The position numbers and the translations under genes are program-made. A stretch of DNA of 64,000 nt from Polytrichum commune. Taxonomy: Eukaryota; Streptophyta; Polytrichopsida; Polytrichales; Polytrichaceae. Positions 12,806 through 25,400 of the stretch are shown piece by piece. The notes beneath the pieces were generated by a model. The model did not search any database. It was not told the origin of the DNA and saw nothing but the letters and a program-made list of their open reading frames with translations. The stretch is from contig OX485807.1 of the NCBI GenBank assembly GCA_950295325.1, positions 39,524,440-39,588,439 of the forward strand, in the 5' to 3' direction. Every line of letters begins with the position of its first letter. Positions within the stretch are counted from its first letter, which is position 1.

Positions 12806-13309
12806 AACAACAGAGCATATGTATATATATACTGTATGTATATATAGATAAAGAAAACAATAAGTATTATGGCAGAAACCACATGTTAATGCACACGGTT
12901 AGTATATACAAATCAGAGGGTGGAGAACGGTGTTGGTTAGTATAAACAGAAAAACGGATAAAAGTTAGCTGTCAAAAGAAACTTTGAGCAGTGGTCCGTT
13001 TATATGAGCAATAAAAGCATCAAAACAAACTGAGCAGGAAGGCAACAAGCACACAGTTAGTAGGTAACAGATAAGATAAGGAGATCAACAACTGATGCAA
13101 AAGCCTCCAAAGCATCGCCAGTAAATCAGAGTAACAAAACTAGAAGCGCGATAAGAAAAGATGGAGAGTCGCCGAGTGCAGTGTGTGTGTGCATGCAAAA
13201 CTATATCTTGTCTACAGAACTCACTCAAGTGATCGATCGTTTTTCTTCACCGGAGTAACTGTAGAATAGGGTAAGAGAAGATGAAACACTATGAGGTAAG
13301 CTAAGTGCC

Positions 13310-13327
13310 AGGAGCGTGCTGATAACG
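13310..13327 (-). other. Likely primer-binding site of the Copia element
   Basis: On the minus strand the sequence CGTTATCAGCACGCTCC directly follows the 5' LTR. The position is right for a tRNA primer site, and TTATCAGCACG-type sequences are common here in plant Copia elements. I did not assign the tRNA. Confidence 0.55.
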
Positions 13328-13713
13328 TGTTAGAAGTAAATAGGTTGCAAAGTGAGACAGAGTATTGGTGCGCAATTACTTCAGTGTATTCACCCGCCCA
13401 AATGGCGGAACAAGGGGTATATATAACAAATGTCTTGGCTTTAGGGTATGAAAGCCAGGTGTCGCAACCACAGTGCACCGTATACTGGCATCTAGTCTAC
13501 CTCAGTATGTACTGGTTGATACCCGCTAATACCCTCGGGATGACCGGACGAGGCCCAGGGTTTTCTACTAATTGCTTGGATTACAGACTAAGTGTATGTG
13601 TAGATATCCAGGTTAATACCCTGGACCCTTTACAGGTGTATACTCATCAGTCATGGTTGTCTATAAGATAGATTAGTTAACACCTGGTTGCTAACTTATT
13701 AACTATCTTAACA
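13328..13713 (-). repeat. 5' LTR of the Copia element
   Basis: 386 bp and equal in length to its partner at 7139. For the minus-strand element this is the promoter LTR. Confidence 0.97.
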
Positions 13714-14959
13714 CAAGGAAGGGTTCAACGATGGCCATTGGTCAAACACTACAATAGTATAACATGTGGAGAGCTTGTGCCAAGATTAGAGAAGGGAGTG
13801 AAAGGGTCTCTTAGTTATGCTTCTCTTCTCTTTATTTGGTGGTTTAAATCCAAGATCTAATTAATGTGTGCTAAGGTAGACATGCTTGCTTTAGTTACTT
13901 ATCTTAATCGGACACCATTATTTCAATTAGATGTGGTTTGATGTGGTCCCAAGAGTGGATACCAGAGAGACATGTATTGCAAAGAGATTGGACTATGTGC
14001 TTAAAATATGATAACCATTCTAGACTCAAATAGTCGACACAATTTGGAGGACCTATATAACCACTTAATGAGCACACATTTCTTCAATTTGATAATGTAT
14101 AACATATTCATACGAGCTCGGAAAATTATGAGAAAAGTGGCTGCAGCCTCAATTTGTTGACCATCTCATACTAATTGTGTTTCATGTCCTATGAGAAGTG
14201 GGCTAAGTCACAAAAAGTAACCATTTAAGCCCCATCAACCTTACTATGAATTTATGAAAGCTATTTGTTGGCTTGCAACTTACTACATAGAGCTTTACAT
14301 GTGGGTAGCAATAGGTTGCAGGTGCTTGGGCCTGGCCTTGAGCGACCCATGGTTTAACTCCACAATTTGTTTAGATTCGACTAAGATGAAGGCCTAGATT
14401 TACATTCAATCCGGGAATTTTAAGACTTGGATGTATGGGTTCCACATGAACAAATATAATGCCATTGCAAGAGGTCTAACATTATGGTAGTTTATTGTAA
14501 ATATTTCGTAGTTCTGTCATTTAGACAATGAGGGATGATTAGATCTTCTCATTGATCTCAAATTAAAATTGAGCAATCATAAGCTGGATGGATCCAATTA
14601 GATATAAGAGTGAAAATTTTCAGGACATTAGACATATCCATATTGCAGCAAAATGGGATTGAAAGAAGATTCCCCTCAAATGGTTGAAAACTTTATTTTT
14701 TGCCAAACATGTATCTATAGGCCACATGTAAACATCCACTAGCAATGACAGAAGCAACACAATTACAGGGGGATCTCCTCAACCGGGAGAAATTTCATTT
14801 CAAAACAGACTATACTAGTCTTCACAGAAGGTTGTCCACTATAGTTCATTTGATGATCCCTGCAGAAGATTGGAAGTACTCAAGTCATTGCTACCAGCAC
14901 TGACGTTTTGCACATACATTTGACATCCATAGAATGATCTCTGCCGCGTGACTTCCAGC
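13714..14959. other. Intergenic, no gene seen
   Basis: Sequence between the Copia target duplication and the 3' end of the F-box/LRR gene. It is AT-rich with only short ORFs. The 3' UTR of the F-box/LRR gene probably occupies the right part. Confidence 0.4.
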
Positions 14960-17900
14960 TTAGCTGTGGACTAGAAAGACCTCCAAATTTGGGAACAATT
15001 TGCGCAGTTCATCCTTTGAACGCCGCTGCATTAGATAGAAAAAAAGGTCAGTCAAAAATACACTAGAAAAATCTATTAGTGTGGGTGAATTATAAGTGTG
15101 GGCCACTCTAATTGTCTAGTTGGGGTGGAAACAATGTGGGTCCAAGACCCCACATATTCCCATCAGTCTTCCTCAGCCTTCCTTGAGACTTCTGACCAAC
15201 ACCGTATATAAAATACTGTAGTCACCTTACATCAAAAGCATCAAATGCAGCATAACAGAAAATATTCACCCACATCAATTTCCTAAAAAAGCAATTAATG
15301 TGGCCCACACTAATTTGAAATGAGATATTTGGCATGGGTATAAAATCAATGTGGGCTCAAGAGCATTACTGTGGCCCACCCTACTAGGAATATTTAGTGT
15401 AGTGACCAACATTTTAGAGAAGGTCGAGGAAAAAGTTTGCTCTCAAATACAGTTGTAAGTTGGAAATATGAAACATATGATTTAATAATAATACGAATGG
15501 TTTAGGTGTGGTCAAAATCAGTATTTTATAATATTTTTTATCCTGCAGACAAATAAAATCAGAACTGGAAGTAAAGTTGATCATTATCTTGTGAATACCT
15601 TGATATTCACGCAGCCATGGACATCAATAGTCTTCAAAGACTGGCCACAGCATGCAGCTAGACTCTCCAGGCCAGCATCAGTTATTCCAAGAATGCCATG
15701 ACAGCTGCCAAAATGGTGATAAACACAAGAAAGTTCAACAACTCAAGTAACCATTCTTTCAGTTGATATAATAAGTGATGCCAAGAATCACTACACTGAC
15801 ATATGTAATAAGTGGTGCAACTTTTTATTGGTGATGTGATCGTGTACATATGAACAATACTCATTGTTTGATTCCATAAGCTTGAGCTTGCAATCTTCAA
15901 AGGAGGAGAAGAATCTGCAACACACCTTAAAAGCTCAAGGTGAGAGCAGTGTTGTCCGAGGGCTTTCAGTCCAACATCCGTGATGTTAACACACCTGATT
16001 TAAACAACATGAACAATTACATCATCTTGGCACTGCACAACAAAGAATCTTAGGCATGTAGTTCTCATCCACAAATTAATTCGTCCTTGGACTGGTCAAG
16101 TCAACAAATTCTCATGTTGGAATCATAATTAGATCAGAGTAGATTGCAATCTGGTTAGAAAATTCACAAGTAGAAAGAAGGCTGTACCATGTCAAGTTCA
16201 GAGAGACCAAGTTCTTGCATTCAGCAATTGCTGCCAAACCCTCATCAGTAAGGTGCTGTAGAGACACAATATCACATGGTGATTTGTGGGAAAATGACAT
16301 ATCCCTTTCCAAGCGTCACTTATCTTGGCAAATGGTTGAGTCACTTTAACTCAGTGGGACTTTTAGTTGGGAGTTTGTTGTTTTGTATACAACACCTTCA
16401 AGATTTGGTACAGTTTTTGTGCATGCTCAGAAGTAGGTGGAGGTTTAAATGAAGCACATTCTATGTCGGTTCATTGAGAGTCAAACTTGGCCTTCACTGA
16501 ACCAAAATAGATTTCTAATCATTCAAACTCGAACTCTATTTCCATGGCATGCACCACAAGTGGAAAGAAAATTATCGATTTTGTATGCAAAACAACCAAT
16601 GGATAATCATAGGGGACCAACTCACAACAAAAACTCCCATAGAGTTGAATTATAACTCTATTAGGAATGTAAAGTAACAACTACTTCTGCAAACCTTGAA
16701 GCTGTTGAACTTCACATAAAGGCGAAGGACATCATGTGTCCTCCATTTTAATCTAAGTAAGATTTGTCACAACCAGACTCAAATAGACGCTCAGGACAGG
16801 AACAAAATCTAACGTCCTTGATATTGGGGTGGAAGCATTTGATCAACAGGGATGGGCATCCACTATCTACCTGGGCACCGCATACATCAAGTAACCGCAG
16901 TTTCTGCAATTTATTGAACATTGTGAAAGCATCATCTGTGAAACTGCAGAATAGTCCAAAATTACAGAACGTCAATAACGCCAAGATATCCAAGCACACC
17001 ACTAGCGAGAGTGAGAAGTCACTCTCTCTTTGAACACATGACAAGTAGGCAAAAATCCTCATCATCCAGAGGTCCAACATCCTGTATGTTCAATCACCTT
17101 AAAATTTGGCTAATATGATTGAAATGTTTAGAATTTTATGGGAATGAGACGTACTTTGGAACAGCATATAGATATAGCTCTTCAAGATCTCGACAGGTAC
17201 TGACAAGCTCCACTAGCCCATCATCTGTAAGTTTCACGCCTCTGTTCCATATCACACTACATGAGGCTGCTGTATGCCAGGGTTATTCATTTATAGCTGT
17301 ATAATGTTCACAGTACACCTACATATGTCAGCCAGATCAAATTTCAATCTAGAGAAAACATTAGCTGGATTGAGGCTGCCTGCATGGATCTCAGACACAA
17401 TAATACTTCCCAGGGTAACTACCATCAGTCACACTATCAAATTGAAGGGGCATTTACACACAACTAATTGAGTGACTATGGTCGTGGTTGTGGTTTGGGC
17501 TCACTCTCCACCACAACTGTGAATTTTTTCGCTTACTACAAGGTGTAGTTTTAGTTGAAAAGTGGATTTGACCTCAATGATCGTCCCTCTCGTTGGTGCA
17601 ATCCATGGAGGGGAGAGCAAAAAATTAAAATTTCTAGTGGAAATTTTGTCTAAGAGTGATTGCCTCCTACATATTCTCCCCCATGCTTTGGCCTTGTGAA
17701 GTTCTCTCCTGCCGCCATATAATAACTACAAACAAAATAAAACCAAAGCAAGCAAACTACAACCATTGCAACCACTCCCAACTACACCTTCTATTGTAGC
17801 TGGGCAAGTAAGAATAGTTGTGGTTGTGGTTGTCATCGAGCCAAAGTAAATACAACAATGAACCACAAAAACAGTGGTTGTGTTTAAATGCCCCTTGAAG

Positions 17901-20650
17901 ACCCATGACTACCATAATAAACTCACCACAAGAATAAAAAGATGAGCATGAGAATTTCTCTCCAGACCGCACCTGGTGAGATTGAGGCTCTGTAAATGTG
18001 GTACGTACTTCGCCACATTGTACAAGCTTTTGTCTGTGATATTCTGTTTGACATGAAGATTATTTTTTAAACAACTGCACAGCGTATCAAAATAAAGAAA
18101 CACTTCTTATCCCAATGGAAGCACAACCCAAAATAAGTACAAATGATCAAAAGAAAAAACTCCATTCATCACACTCAAAATGCTCAGCAGGTGCAAAAGG
18201 GCCTACAAAGTTGAAGGGAAAGGATAGAACGAGTGACAAATCAGACAGACCTTACACCCACTGATATTAAGGTTTGTCAGGTTCTTGCAGGACCTGACGA
18301 TGGCTTCAACAGCCACATCCGTCACCCTGCACATTACCAATCAAGTGCAAAGCATCATGTTGATGCTGCTTTGACAATCCAATCATGACATCATGAGATG
18401 TAAAAGAACTCAAAAGTGCAGCACCAATAAGAGAATCTAAGGACTAAAACTTTGAGAGTGCTTGACATACTTGAGATTCCAGTAGATGGAAAATGATCTC
18501 AAATTTATGTTTGCAGAAGCTATAAAGATTACTCCAGAATCTGTAATCTTCTGACATGCATTGAGATTCAATCGTTGGAGTCCCTGCAACAACAGTGACC
18601 ACTTCTGAGTGCACATGAAACAGTATTTTGTAATCATTGAAGTAAATTGAAAGACTGGCGAACATAAACACATGAAATTGTCATGATCCTAATCATTCAA
18701 CTTCACTTTTAGGAAGATTAATGATATAGCAATTATCATAAGTACTTTGTGCTATATCATAGAGACCAGTTTAAGACCCAAAACTAGCATATCCCTCTGA
18801 GTCAGTCAGTCAATAGCTAATCAAACCCCTAAAAGACTATGCAAGGAAGAATAATAAAGACTCCTTCACATCCATGATGTTGGCTGTGTTTCCAGCAAAA
18901 TAATCAATACCTTGGAAGCAATAGATGTCAAGTGCTTGTCCTCCACGCCCTGTGCAAACTCAAGGTTGATCTCCTCCACGTCCTGATAACGTTTCTGAAG
19001 AACACAGGTTTGCACAATTTTGTTTCAGAATCCCTAAGAACATCATAGTCCAGTAATAGAGTTTTGTGTTTGAGATGGCCCTTGTCTACAATTAAGGTCA
19101 CTTGGTAGATCAATCACTATCTTGCAGAAAACTAAAAGACAACTTCAATTGCTCTAGAGAAAAACTCTTTCAACCTTAGCAGCTCTTGCAGCTTACAATG
19201 ACTATTTCATTCCCAATGCACAAGTTATACTCCAGGAAAGTAAGGAACACTGAAAATCAGGCACACGAGAAATACAAAATACCAGGGCCATCGCAGCCAC
19301 CAAGATTTCGCCACCATTATTTTTCCCATGCAAGTCCAGCAACTGCTTCACAGGAACACACTTTTAATAAGGGGAACAAAAACTTCCTCCAAGTGATGCA
19401 TTACAAACTCCAAAAAAGTGAGTGACTTACAAACTAGAGCCAATTTGTCAAAGCATCCACACACCTACCTAATACAGAGACAAAAAGACACACCACAGAG
19501 CAATATCTTCCAGGACCAATTCTGAAACAAATTCTAGTGAGAAGGCCCTCTTATTGGGACATTGTGATGCTGATGTACTGAGGATAAAAAATATGTTTCA
19601 AGGATCAAACAAATTAAGAGCAGGGCTAAGGCTATAGAACCCTAAAAAGCCTAAAATCCTTACGATTACCAACGGCAACAATACATTTCATCTCCACATG
19701 CACGTGAGCAGCTTTTAATTTCGAGTTAGTGTTGATACGTACCCTTTAGGATTTAATATATTTTCAGTGATAACTCAATAATCAGCAAGTGGTTAATCAA
19801 TATTGATTCAACTCATGATTCAACCTTTTAGGTCTTGCGATTATAGAATGCAGAAACAAGAGATCAAAATTGCAACCTTATGTCTGGTACGCACTGAACC
19901 AATGCTGATGTAATTTGATGTGACATTCTCTTTCTATTCTAGCTTCAAGAACGACTTTCCAAATATTAAGGTCCTTGAGTACATGCATGAATGCCGAGTA
20001 TAACCAAGTGGCATTAAGCTCCCATTAGTCGACACGATTGTTAATCCCTATATATACCTGTGGACACAAAGCATTCTTCCATCTACCAAGATTCAATTGA
20101 CCAATTGACCAGGTGCGTGACTCCCCAACAGAATCATTCTTAGGATATGCACCTCAGAATTACTCAATTTGCAATAGAACCTAAATAGGTTTTCGGTAAT
20201 CAAGGTCCTTGACTACTTGAATGGCGAGCATATCCTAGTGGAATTATTAAGCTCATATTAGTCGACACCAATCTCATTGTTGCCTATGATCTTCTATCCA
20301 CCAAGATTCAATTGAAGAGGTACGTCCCCAGTGGATTCAATCTTAGGTTATCCGGATTAAGAACCATTCCATTTCCATTGAAACCTAAATAGGCTATTCA
20401 AGAATGTTATGAACGGAACAAATACATATATGATTCATAGTAAAAAGAAGCTCCTGATCTTTACCTTCCAAAAAGGTGCATGGGAGGTGAGCTGTCGGTG
20501 GCAAGAAGCGCTCACGCAAAGTAAAGCGCACACATCGCGCTGTGAAAGGTAAGCACTGACAAGATGCAACACTTGAGGCACCACAACCTTACCCCAGTGA
20601 TCCTCCTCTTGTTCTTCACCCTCCCCGAATTTCTGCACTTCCACACCCAT
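14960..20650 (-). CDS. F-box/LRR protein, At3g58530-like, 11 exons
   Basis: This is a predicted substrate receptor of an SCF ubiquitin ligase; the substrate is unknown. Exons on the minus strand: 20650-20465, 18994-18911, 18583-18471, 18326-18251, 18043-17973, 17241-17155, 16943-16871, 16255-16188, 15994-15926, 15704-15599 and 15025-14960. All are GT-AG with matching phases, giving 332 aa. Residues about 20-60 form the F-box (VVVPQVLHLVSAYLSQRDVC). The rest is a run of cysteine-type leucine-rich repeats, for example LNLNACQKITDSGV, LTNLNISGCK, LQSLNLTRC, LRLLDVCGAQ and LVSLNLTW. It ends SKDELRKLFPNLEVFLVHS. Length and repeat order fit the Arabidopsis At3g58530 family (about 350 aa). One oddity is a mostly small-exon gene whose introns hold three MITE-like insertions. 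The start is the only ATG before the F-box in frame. Confidence 0.9.
15061..15399. mobile_element. MITE-like element, CACTA...TAGTG ends (copy 2)
   Basis: A 339-bp element in the last intron of the F-box/LRR gene. It starts CACTAGAAAAATCTATTAG, ends GGAATATTTAGTG, and is flanked by TA on each side. Internal words such as GTGGGTCCAAGACC are shared with copy 1 at 6182. Confidence 0.72.
16345..16649. mobile_element. MITE-like element in F-box/LRR intron 7
   Basis: Imperfect terminal inverted repeats TTTAACTCAGTGGGACTTTT (16345) and AAAAACTCCCATAGAGTTGAA (16629). The interior, including GCATGCACCACAAGTGGAA, is shared with the copy at about 25600-25870 in a BRAT1-like intron. Confidence 0.7.
17445..17896. 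mobile_element. MITE-like element in F-box/LRR intron 5
   Basis: Terminal inverted repeats AAGGGGCATTTACACACAAC (17445-17464) and GTTGTGTTTAAATGCCCCTT (17877-17896), with GTGGTTGTGGTT-rich subterminal sequence. I found no clear target duplication, so the superfamily is open. Confidence 0.7.
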
Positions 20651-22465
20651 AGCTGCAAGATGATTTTCCCCTTACAGTGCAAAATTGCTCTCACAGTTCG
20701 TGGCTTGCACCTCTTCCAATCTCTGAAGTAAGATCGAGTGTGCCTCGGAGAAAACCGGTGGTTCCAAAATTCCGGTGAGCGGAAACTTGTGATTATCGCC
20801 AACAACTAATTCCCTGAGTAAGCTTGAGAGCTTTCTCGCTTAACTTAACCCTCAGATTTAAATTCTTTTTTCCACCGCATTCATCACACAGGCAATGGAA
20901 TTATTCCACTGTAGGAACTCAACTGCATTGACAATAAGTTCACCGAGTTTCCGGTAACAGATCTTCTTACATCACAAAATTCACCTAACCCAATAATGTA
21001 TGCAGCAACTTAGCCATCAAATTTTTTCGAAATGGCGTCAATTCTGGTCGCCTTTCTTCGAATCGTGGCGTTTGCAAAATTTGCAGTGCATTGGGATGCT
21101 GCAAAGATGAATGGATGGCACCAAAACCCTAGGAACTGCCTGAGTGTTGCAACATTTCGAAGTTCCCGAATGAAGGATGTGGACAAGGAAGAAGAAACAA
21201 TGAGAGAGAGAGAGAGAGAGAGAGCATCACTAGGTTGGTGAGGAACCTACACGTGGCAAGGTCATTCACACGTGGCAAGGCCCTTCAAGCCTACACACGT
21301 TTGTGAATGAGAGAAACACCTACATGACAAACCAAAGAGTGCTTGGAAAAACATTCACTTGGGGCCTACAAAACAAGAGGTCAAACTCTCCACATTGCTA
21401 AATGACGAACATAATGACTTTGCTTGGTAAAGTATTACATTCTCATCAAAAAGTGATAGCATTGTGTAACTCCAAATAGTAACACACACTAATTGGGATA
21501 ACTAGTATAGTTATCGCATGCAAGTGTACCTCTCAGTCATCCACCACAAAAGCCCTGAAATAGTATGCAGCCTGGATGATACTATTCTTAGTTGATTTGA
21601 CACCAGAATTGGTTTCAAAGACCTGGAATTACTCTAGTCCAAGTCATTTGAAATAAATCGGCCCCAAACCTACAGGATCGTTTTTATGTTGGATGGATGA
21701 TAGGGAGCTCGAATGCAATAACTCCCTCCAGTTCAAAGACTGTAATGGCACAGTGAAGAATGAGATATTGCCAAAATAAGCAGTTACATTTAGTTCTTAG
21801 ATGCTACTAAGAAATGAGAACCCCCACTTTATGTAAAGCAATTAGTTCCATTTAATCTGATAGCAAGAATTACACAGATGCCAGTAGGAAGGAAGAGGCA
21901 AATTTGAGCAGCATGGTGATCAGTTGCCAAATTTCACTGCATTCTACAAATAGGTTTTCTTGTTCCAGAGTGTAATTTGATGCGACCAGGAGACCATACA
22001 GCTTCATATGTGCAAATCGGACTACACCCACAAGCCCATTGTCATTCTTGACAAATTCCAAGAATTCAAATCTCCGTACACCATTTGGAGCCATCCAAAG
22101 AATCGGTGAGAAAATTAAGTAAATCAAGTAAACTAAGTTGTATCCCGTATATTCACTAATGGAAAAATTCCACCACCATCCAGTATGGGATTTTTGGTGA
22201 TTGTAGCTCAATTCTCACCCAACCACGTCACTCGCTACAGAAGTGACTTGTTGAGGTGTACCAGAAAATTCTAACCTGCTAACCTCCCTTGTGTGAGTAT
22301 GCATCATCTATCTGTGTACACAAGGCCACTTTTGCAAGCCTCAGCATTCTAGTGAGTCAGTCAGACTTGTTTTCTAATTTGGAAAAATAAGGATTTTCGA
22401 GAATGTTTGTAACAAGAACACGTGATCATCCTGCCCGCCCACAAAGCACCAGATTCAGACTTGCT
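20651..22465. other. 5' flank of the F-box/LRR gene and 3' flank of the BRAT1-like gene
   Basis: No further gene is seen. A (GA)n tract lies at about 21201-21226. A telobox AAACCCTA (21124-21131) sits about 480 bp upstream of the F-box/LRR start. The part near 22400 is likely the BRAT1-like 3' UTR. Confidence 0.45.
21124..21131 (+). promoter_or_regulatory. Telobox AAACCCTA upstream of the F-box/LRR gene
   Basis: Exact match to the plant telobox, known from promoters of growth and housekeeping genes. An 8-bp match can arise by chance. Confidence 0.4.
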
Positions 22466-25400
22466 TCATAAATTTGTTTCGTCATCGATGAATTCTTCGA
22501 GCAAAGCCAACCTAGAAGAGCATGATGATCCTCCATAATTACTAGGTTTAAATAGCTTGCAGATACTGGCATGAAGCATCTCAAGTCTGTTCACTCCAAA
22601 TCCTTTCGTTTGGTGAACAAGTTTCTGCTTCACAGCATCTATTTTCGACTTCAAAGCTTCTGCCACCCTTGCATCCTCTTCTTCAGAATGTTCATGACCA
22701 TCTTCACACTCAATTGGGTGCTCACTAGATGGCTTCGGTGCTCCACCACAAGGCTCCACTTCTGTTAAGTCTGTGTCTTGCACAAGCTGCTGCATACTGA
22801 TGTTGCCATTCCCATGCTGTTCACTTAAGGTTTCCGGTCTTACATCGTTACATGCTTCTGGAGCTGGTGAAGACTGCCCATCGACAACCATCCCAACTGC
22901 TTCAGTTTGCATCTCTTCAGGTGCATCCAGATTGTTGTTCCCTTCAGAGCAGTTACCATTCATTCCTTCACCTGCAAGGAAAAAAACTTCTCTTAGTCAA
23001 GTGAATTGCATACGGATCAATACATCAGGTAAATGTGTCTTAAAATGGTTACATTTTCCAACTAACCCACTTCTCCTAGGGTAAGAAACACGTGCTAGTA
23101 TGAGATGGATAGCAAATCCAAATCAAGGTAGTAGACACTTCCCTCATAATTTTCGGAGCTCATATGAATATCTTTTTCATTCTCAAAGTGAAGAATCTCA
23201 TGCTCATTAAATGGTCATATATGTTTTGCCCTGATTATGTTGACTATTGAGCTTAGAAAGGTTATTATTTTTTGAGGATGCAGTCCAATCTCTTTTGAAC
23301 ACATCTTTTTGGTATCCATTCTCGGAGCCACACCAAACCACATACCACTCAAATATAGATGTCAAATATAGATAGGTAACCAGGTTGGGCACGTCTACCT
23401 TACAGGAGACTCGGTATTCTTAGAAAATGATTTACCCTTCAGGCATTTAAGGATTCAACTTTCATATATGGGAACACTCTCATTGTTTAAACAATGCAGC
23501 CAATATACTCTTCAGATCAATCATACCAGGAAGGAGCCCCTCACTGCTTCTTCTTGTTCGTCGAGCACTGCCTTCAGAGGTCTTCAAAGCATCGACTTCT
23601 GGCTGAAAGCCACGGAGCCGTGCACTCGCTCGAACAGCTGGAGGGGCCACCACAGGAACCAATACACCTCTGGGTACTCCAGGAAGCTGTGTTGGGCCTC
23701 CTTTAGCAGCTATCTCATTGCACACTTTCACCAGAGTAGGGTCTATTTGGGAAACCATGCCATGAACCTGTCGACAACAACTATCACCATGAGGCCTTCC
23801 CATCAACTGTTTGCTGTAGAGATGTAACCTCAACACAGCACCATGTAACATTTGGCACTCAACAAAAACTTAAACATAGTGCTAGCAGGCTTAGTGATGT
23901 TTATATTGCACCAAATGAGTTCCGGAGATCTCTCCAAAGCCCCAGGTAGAACAACAAGGGCGCTGCACCTTCACAGAGCATCCTTAAATTGAAGAATTCT
24001 AGTTCATTTTGTGTTGACAGCTCTACCCTAATTCCAATGTTATAAGGTATTGCACTTTGAAGAAAGAGGAAATGGAATCAATTGTACACCCAAGATTGCA
24101 ATTTTACAACCTCTTCTTCATCTACCATAACTTTAACTGCTTCAGTATGTAAGCATTAGATTGCTTGAAATTCTCCAGAGAGAAAAGCATATCTGAGCCA
24201 AGTATTTGACAAAGAAATCGGAGTAACACTTTCCAAGGGCTTAATAACAATTTCGACTTGGGGATACCTTACTCTAGAGAAGTACTAGGGCAGATGGTAT
24301 ACAAATTTATAGAGAAAACAAGACCTTCAGGAAGATCTGCTACCACGTTTTCTGATCCCACTAACTTGTACACACTTTCCACTTCTCCTACCAATTTCCA
24401 GTTTAGAGACAGGGATGTGCATTTGACCCAAAAATCTTTTACTCTTCAATTTATACAGCAATGCATGTTAGATAGAGGAGATAAATTTCATACAGCATCA
24501 CGAAGTGCACATGCTTTGCTGACTATTCGGCCTCCTTGGTAATCATCACCATTATATTCCTGCACAAAAGAACATTTCATCAAGGGTCAACACACCAGCA
24601 ACCAGTAGATTCTAGAATGACAGGAGCAAAGTAGGGATCGTTCTATATTGCAGAGTATGCTACATGTCTACATGAAGAATGAATCTAGGATGGATGTGGC
24701 AATAACCAAATTACAAAAGGTAAAATATTGTGTTCAGAAAAACATGATGACAAGTACCTGCGCATTGGCAGGAATGAGATCCACATCAGACAGGAACGCT
24801 GCACGGGTCAAGTAGTGACCACTGTCAACACGTTGTAGCAGCGTGGCAACATCCATTGGATTGTGAACAACATTCCGATAGTCTGGTGCTTCGTCATCCA
24901 TGACCGGATAATGAAATATGCTAAACCGTTTTTCACAAAGAAGCCTGCATCAACACACAAAGTTATGTATACTTGGGTGCAGCACTATTGTGGTGACCAA
25001 ATCTGCAATGCACACTCTACATGAAGAGTGAAGGGGTAGAGAACCAATAAAGTGTAAATGTTGATATTGAAGGGAAAGAATGTTCCATAACCATGGCAAT
25101 TTGCAGCAACTGGAGAGTAACAATCAGTATTTCATGAGCTTTCACCTATTACAAACGTCTCGAAGGCACATCCGCAAGCGCCTGATATGGTTCTCCTCAA
25201 TCTCAGCACGCTCTTGTAACTCTGCCTCACTGGGTCCTTTCTCCACCTTTGGAGCTTTGGGGAGCTCAGGAAGAACTTCTTTCTGCTTGTTCTTGTTGAC
25301 AACCTTCCTCTTTGGAGCAGAAATTGCAGCATCCACTAGCTGGGAGAAAAATTTAGACCTTGCTTCAGAGCTAGGCAGCTTCACTTCATAACTGTGTCAG

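Larger units (their letters stand above)
7139..13713 (-). mobile_element. Full-length Ty1/copia LTR retrotransposon (6,575 bp)
   Basis: Two 386-bp LTRs (7139-7524 and 13328-13713) have TG...CA ends and differ at only four positions, all transitions, so about 99% identity. A perfect 5-bp target duplication, CAAGG, flanks the element (7134-7138 and 13714-13718). The element reads on the minus strand: 5' LTR, primer-binding site, AT-rich leader, gag, protease, integrase, reverse transcriptase, RNase H, polypurine tract, 3' LTR. The order integrase before reverse transcriptase defines Copia. High LTR identity marks a recent insertion. Its gag-pol has an in-frame stop and two frame breaks, so it is probably non-autonomous now. 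Confidence 0.97.

Noticed and set aside
12409-12945. Long ORFs of repeating Tyr-Ile-Cys on both strands
   Set aside because: They are translations of the TA/TTG microsatellite and have no protein-like composition.
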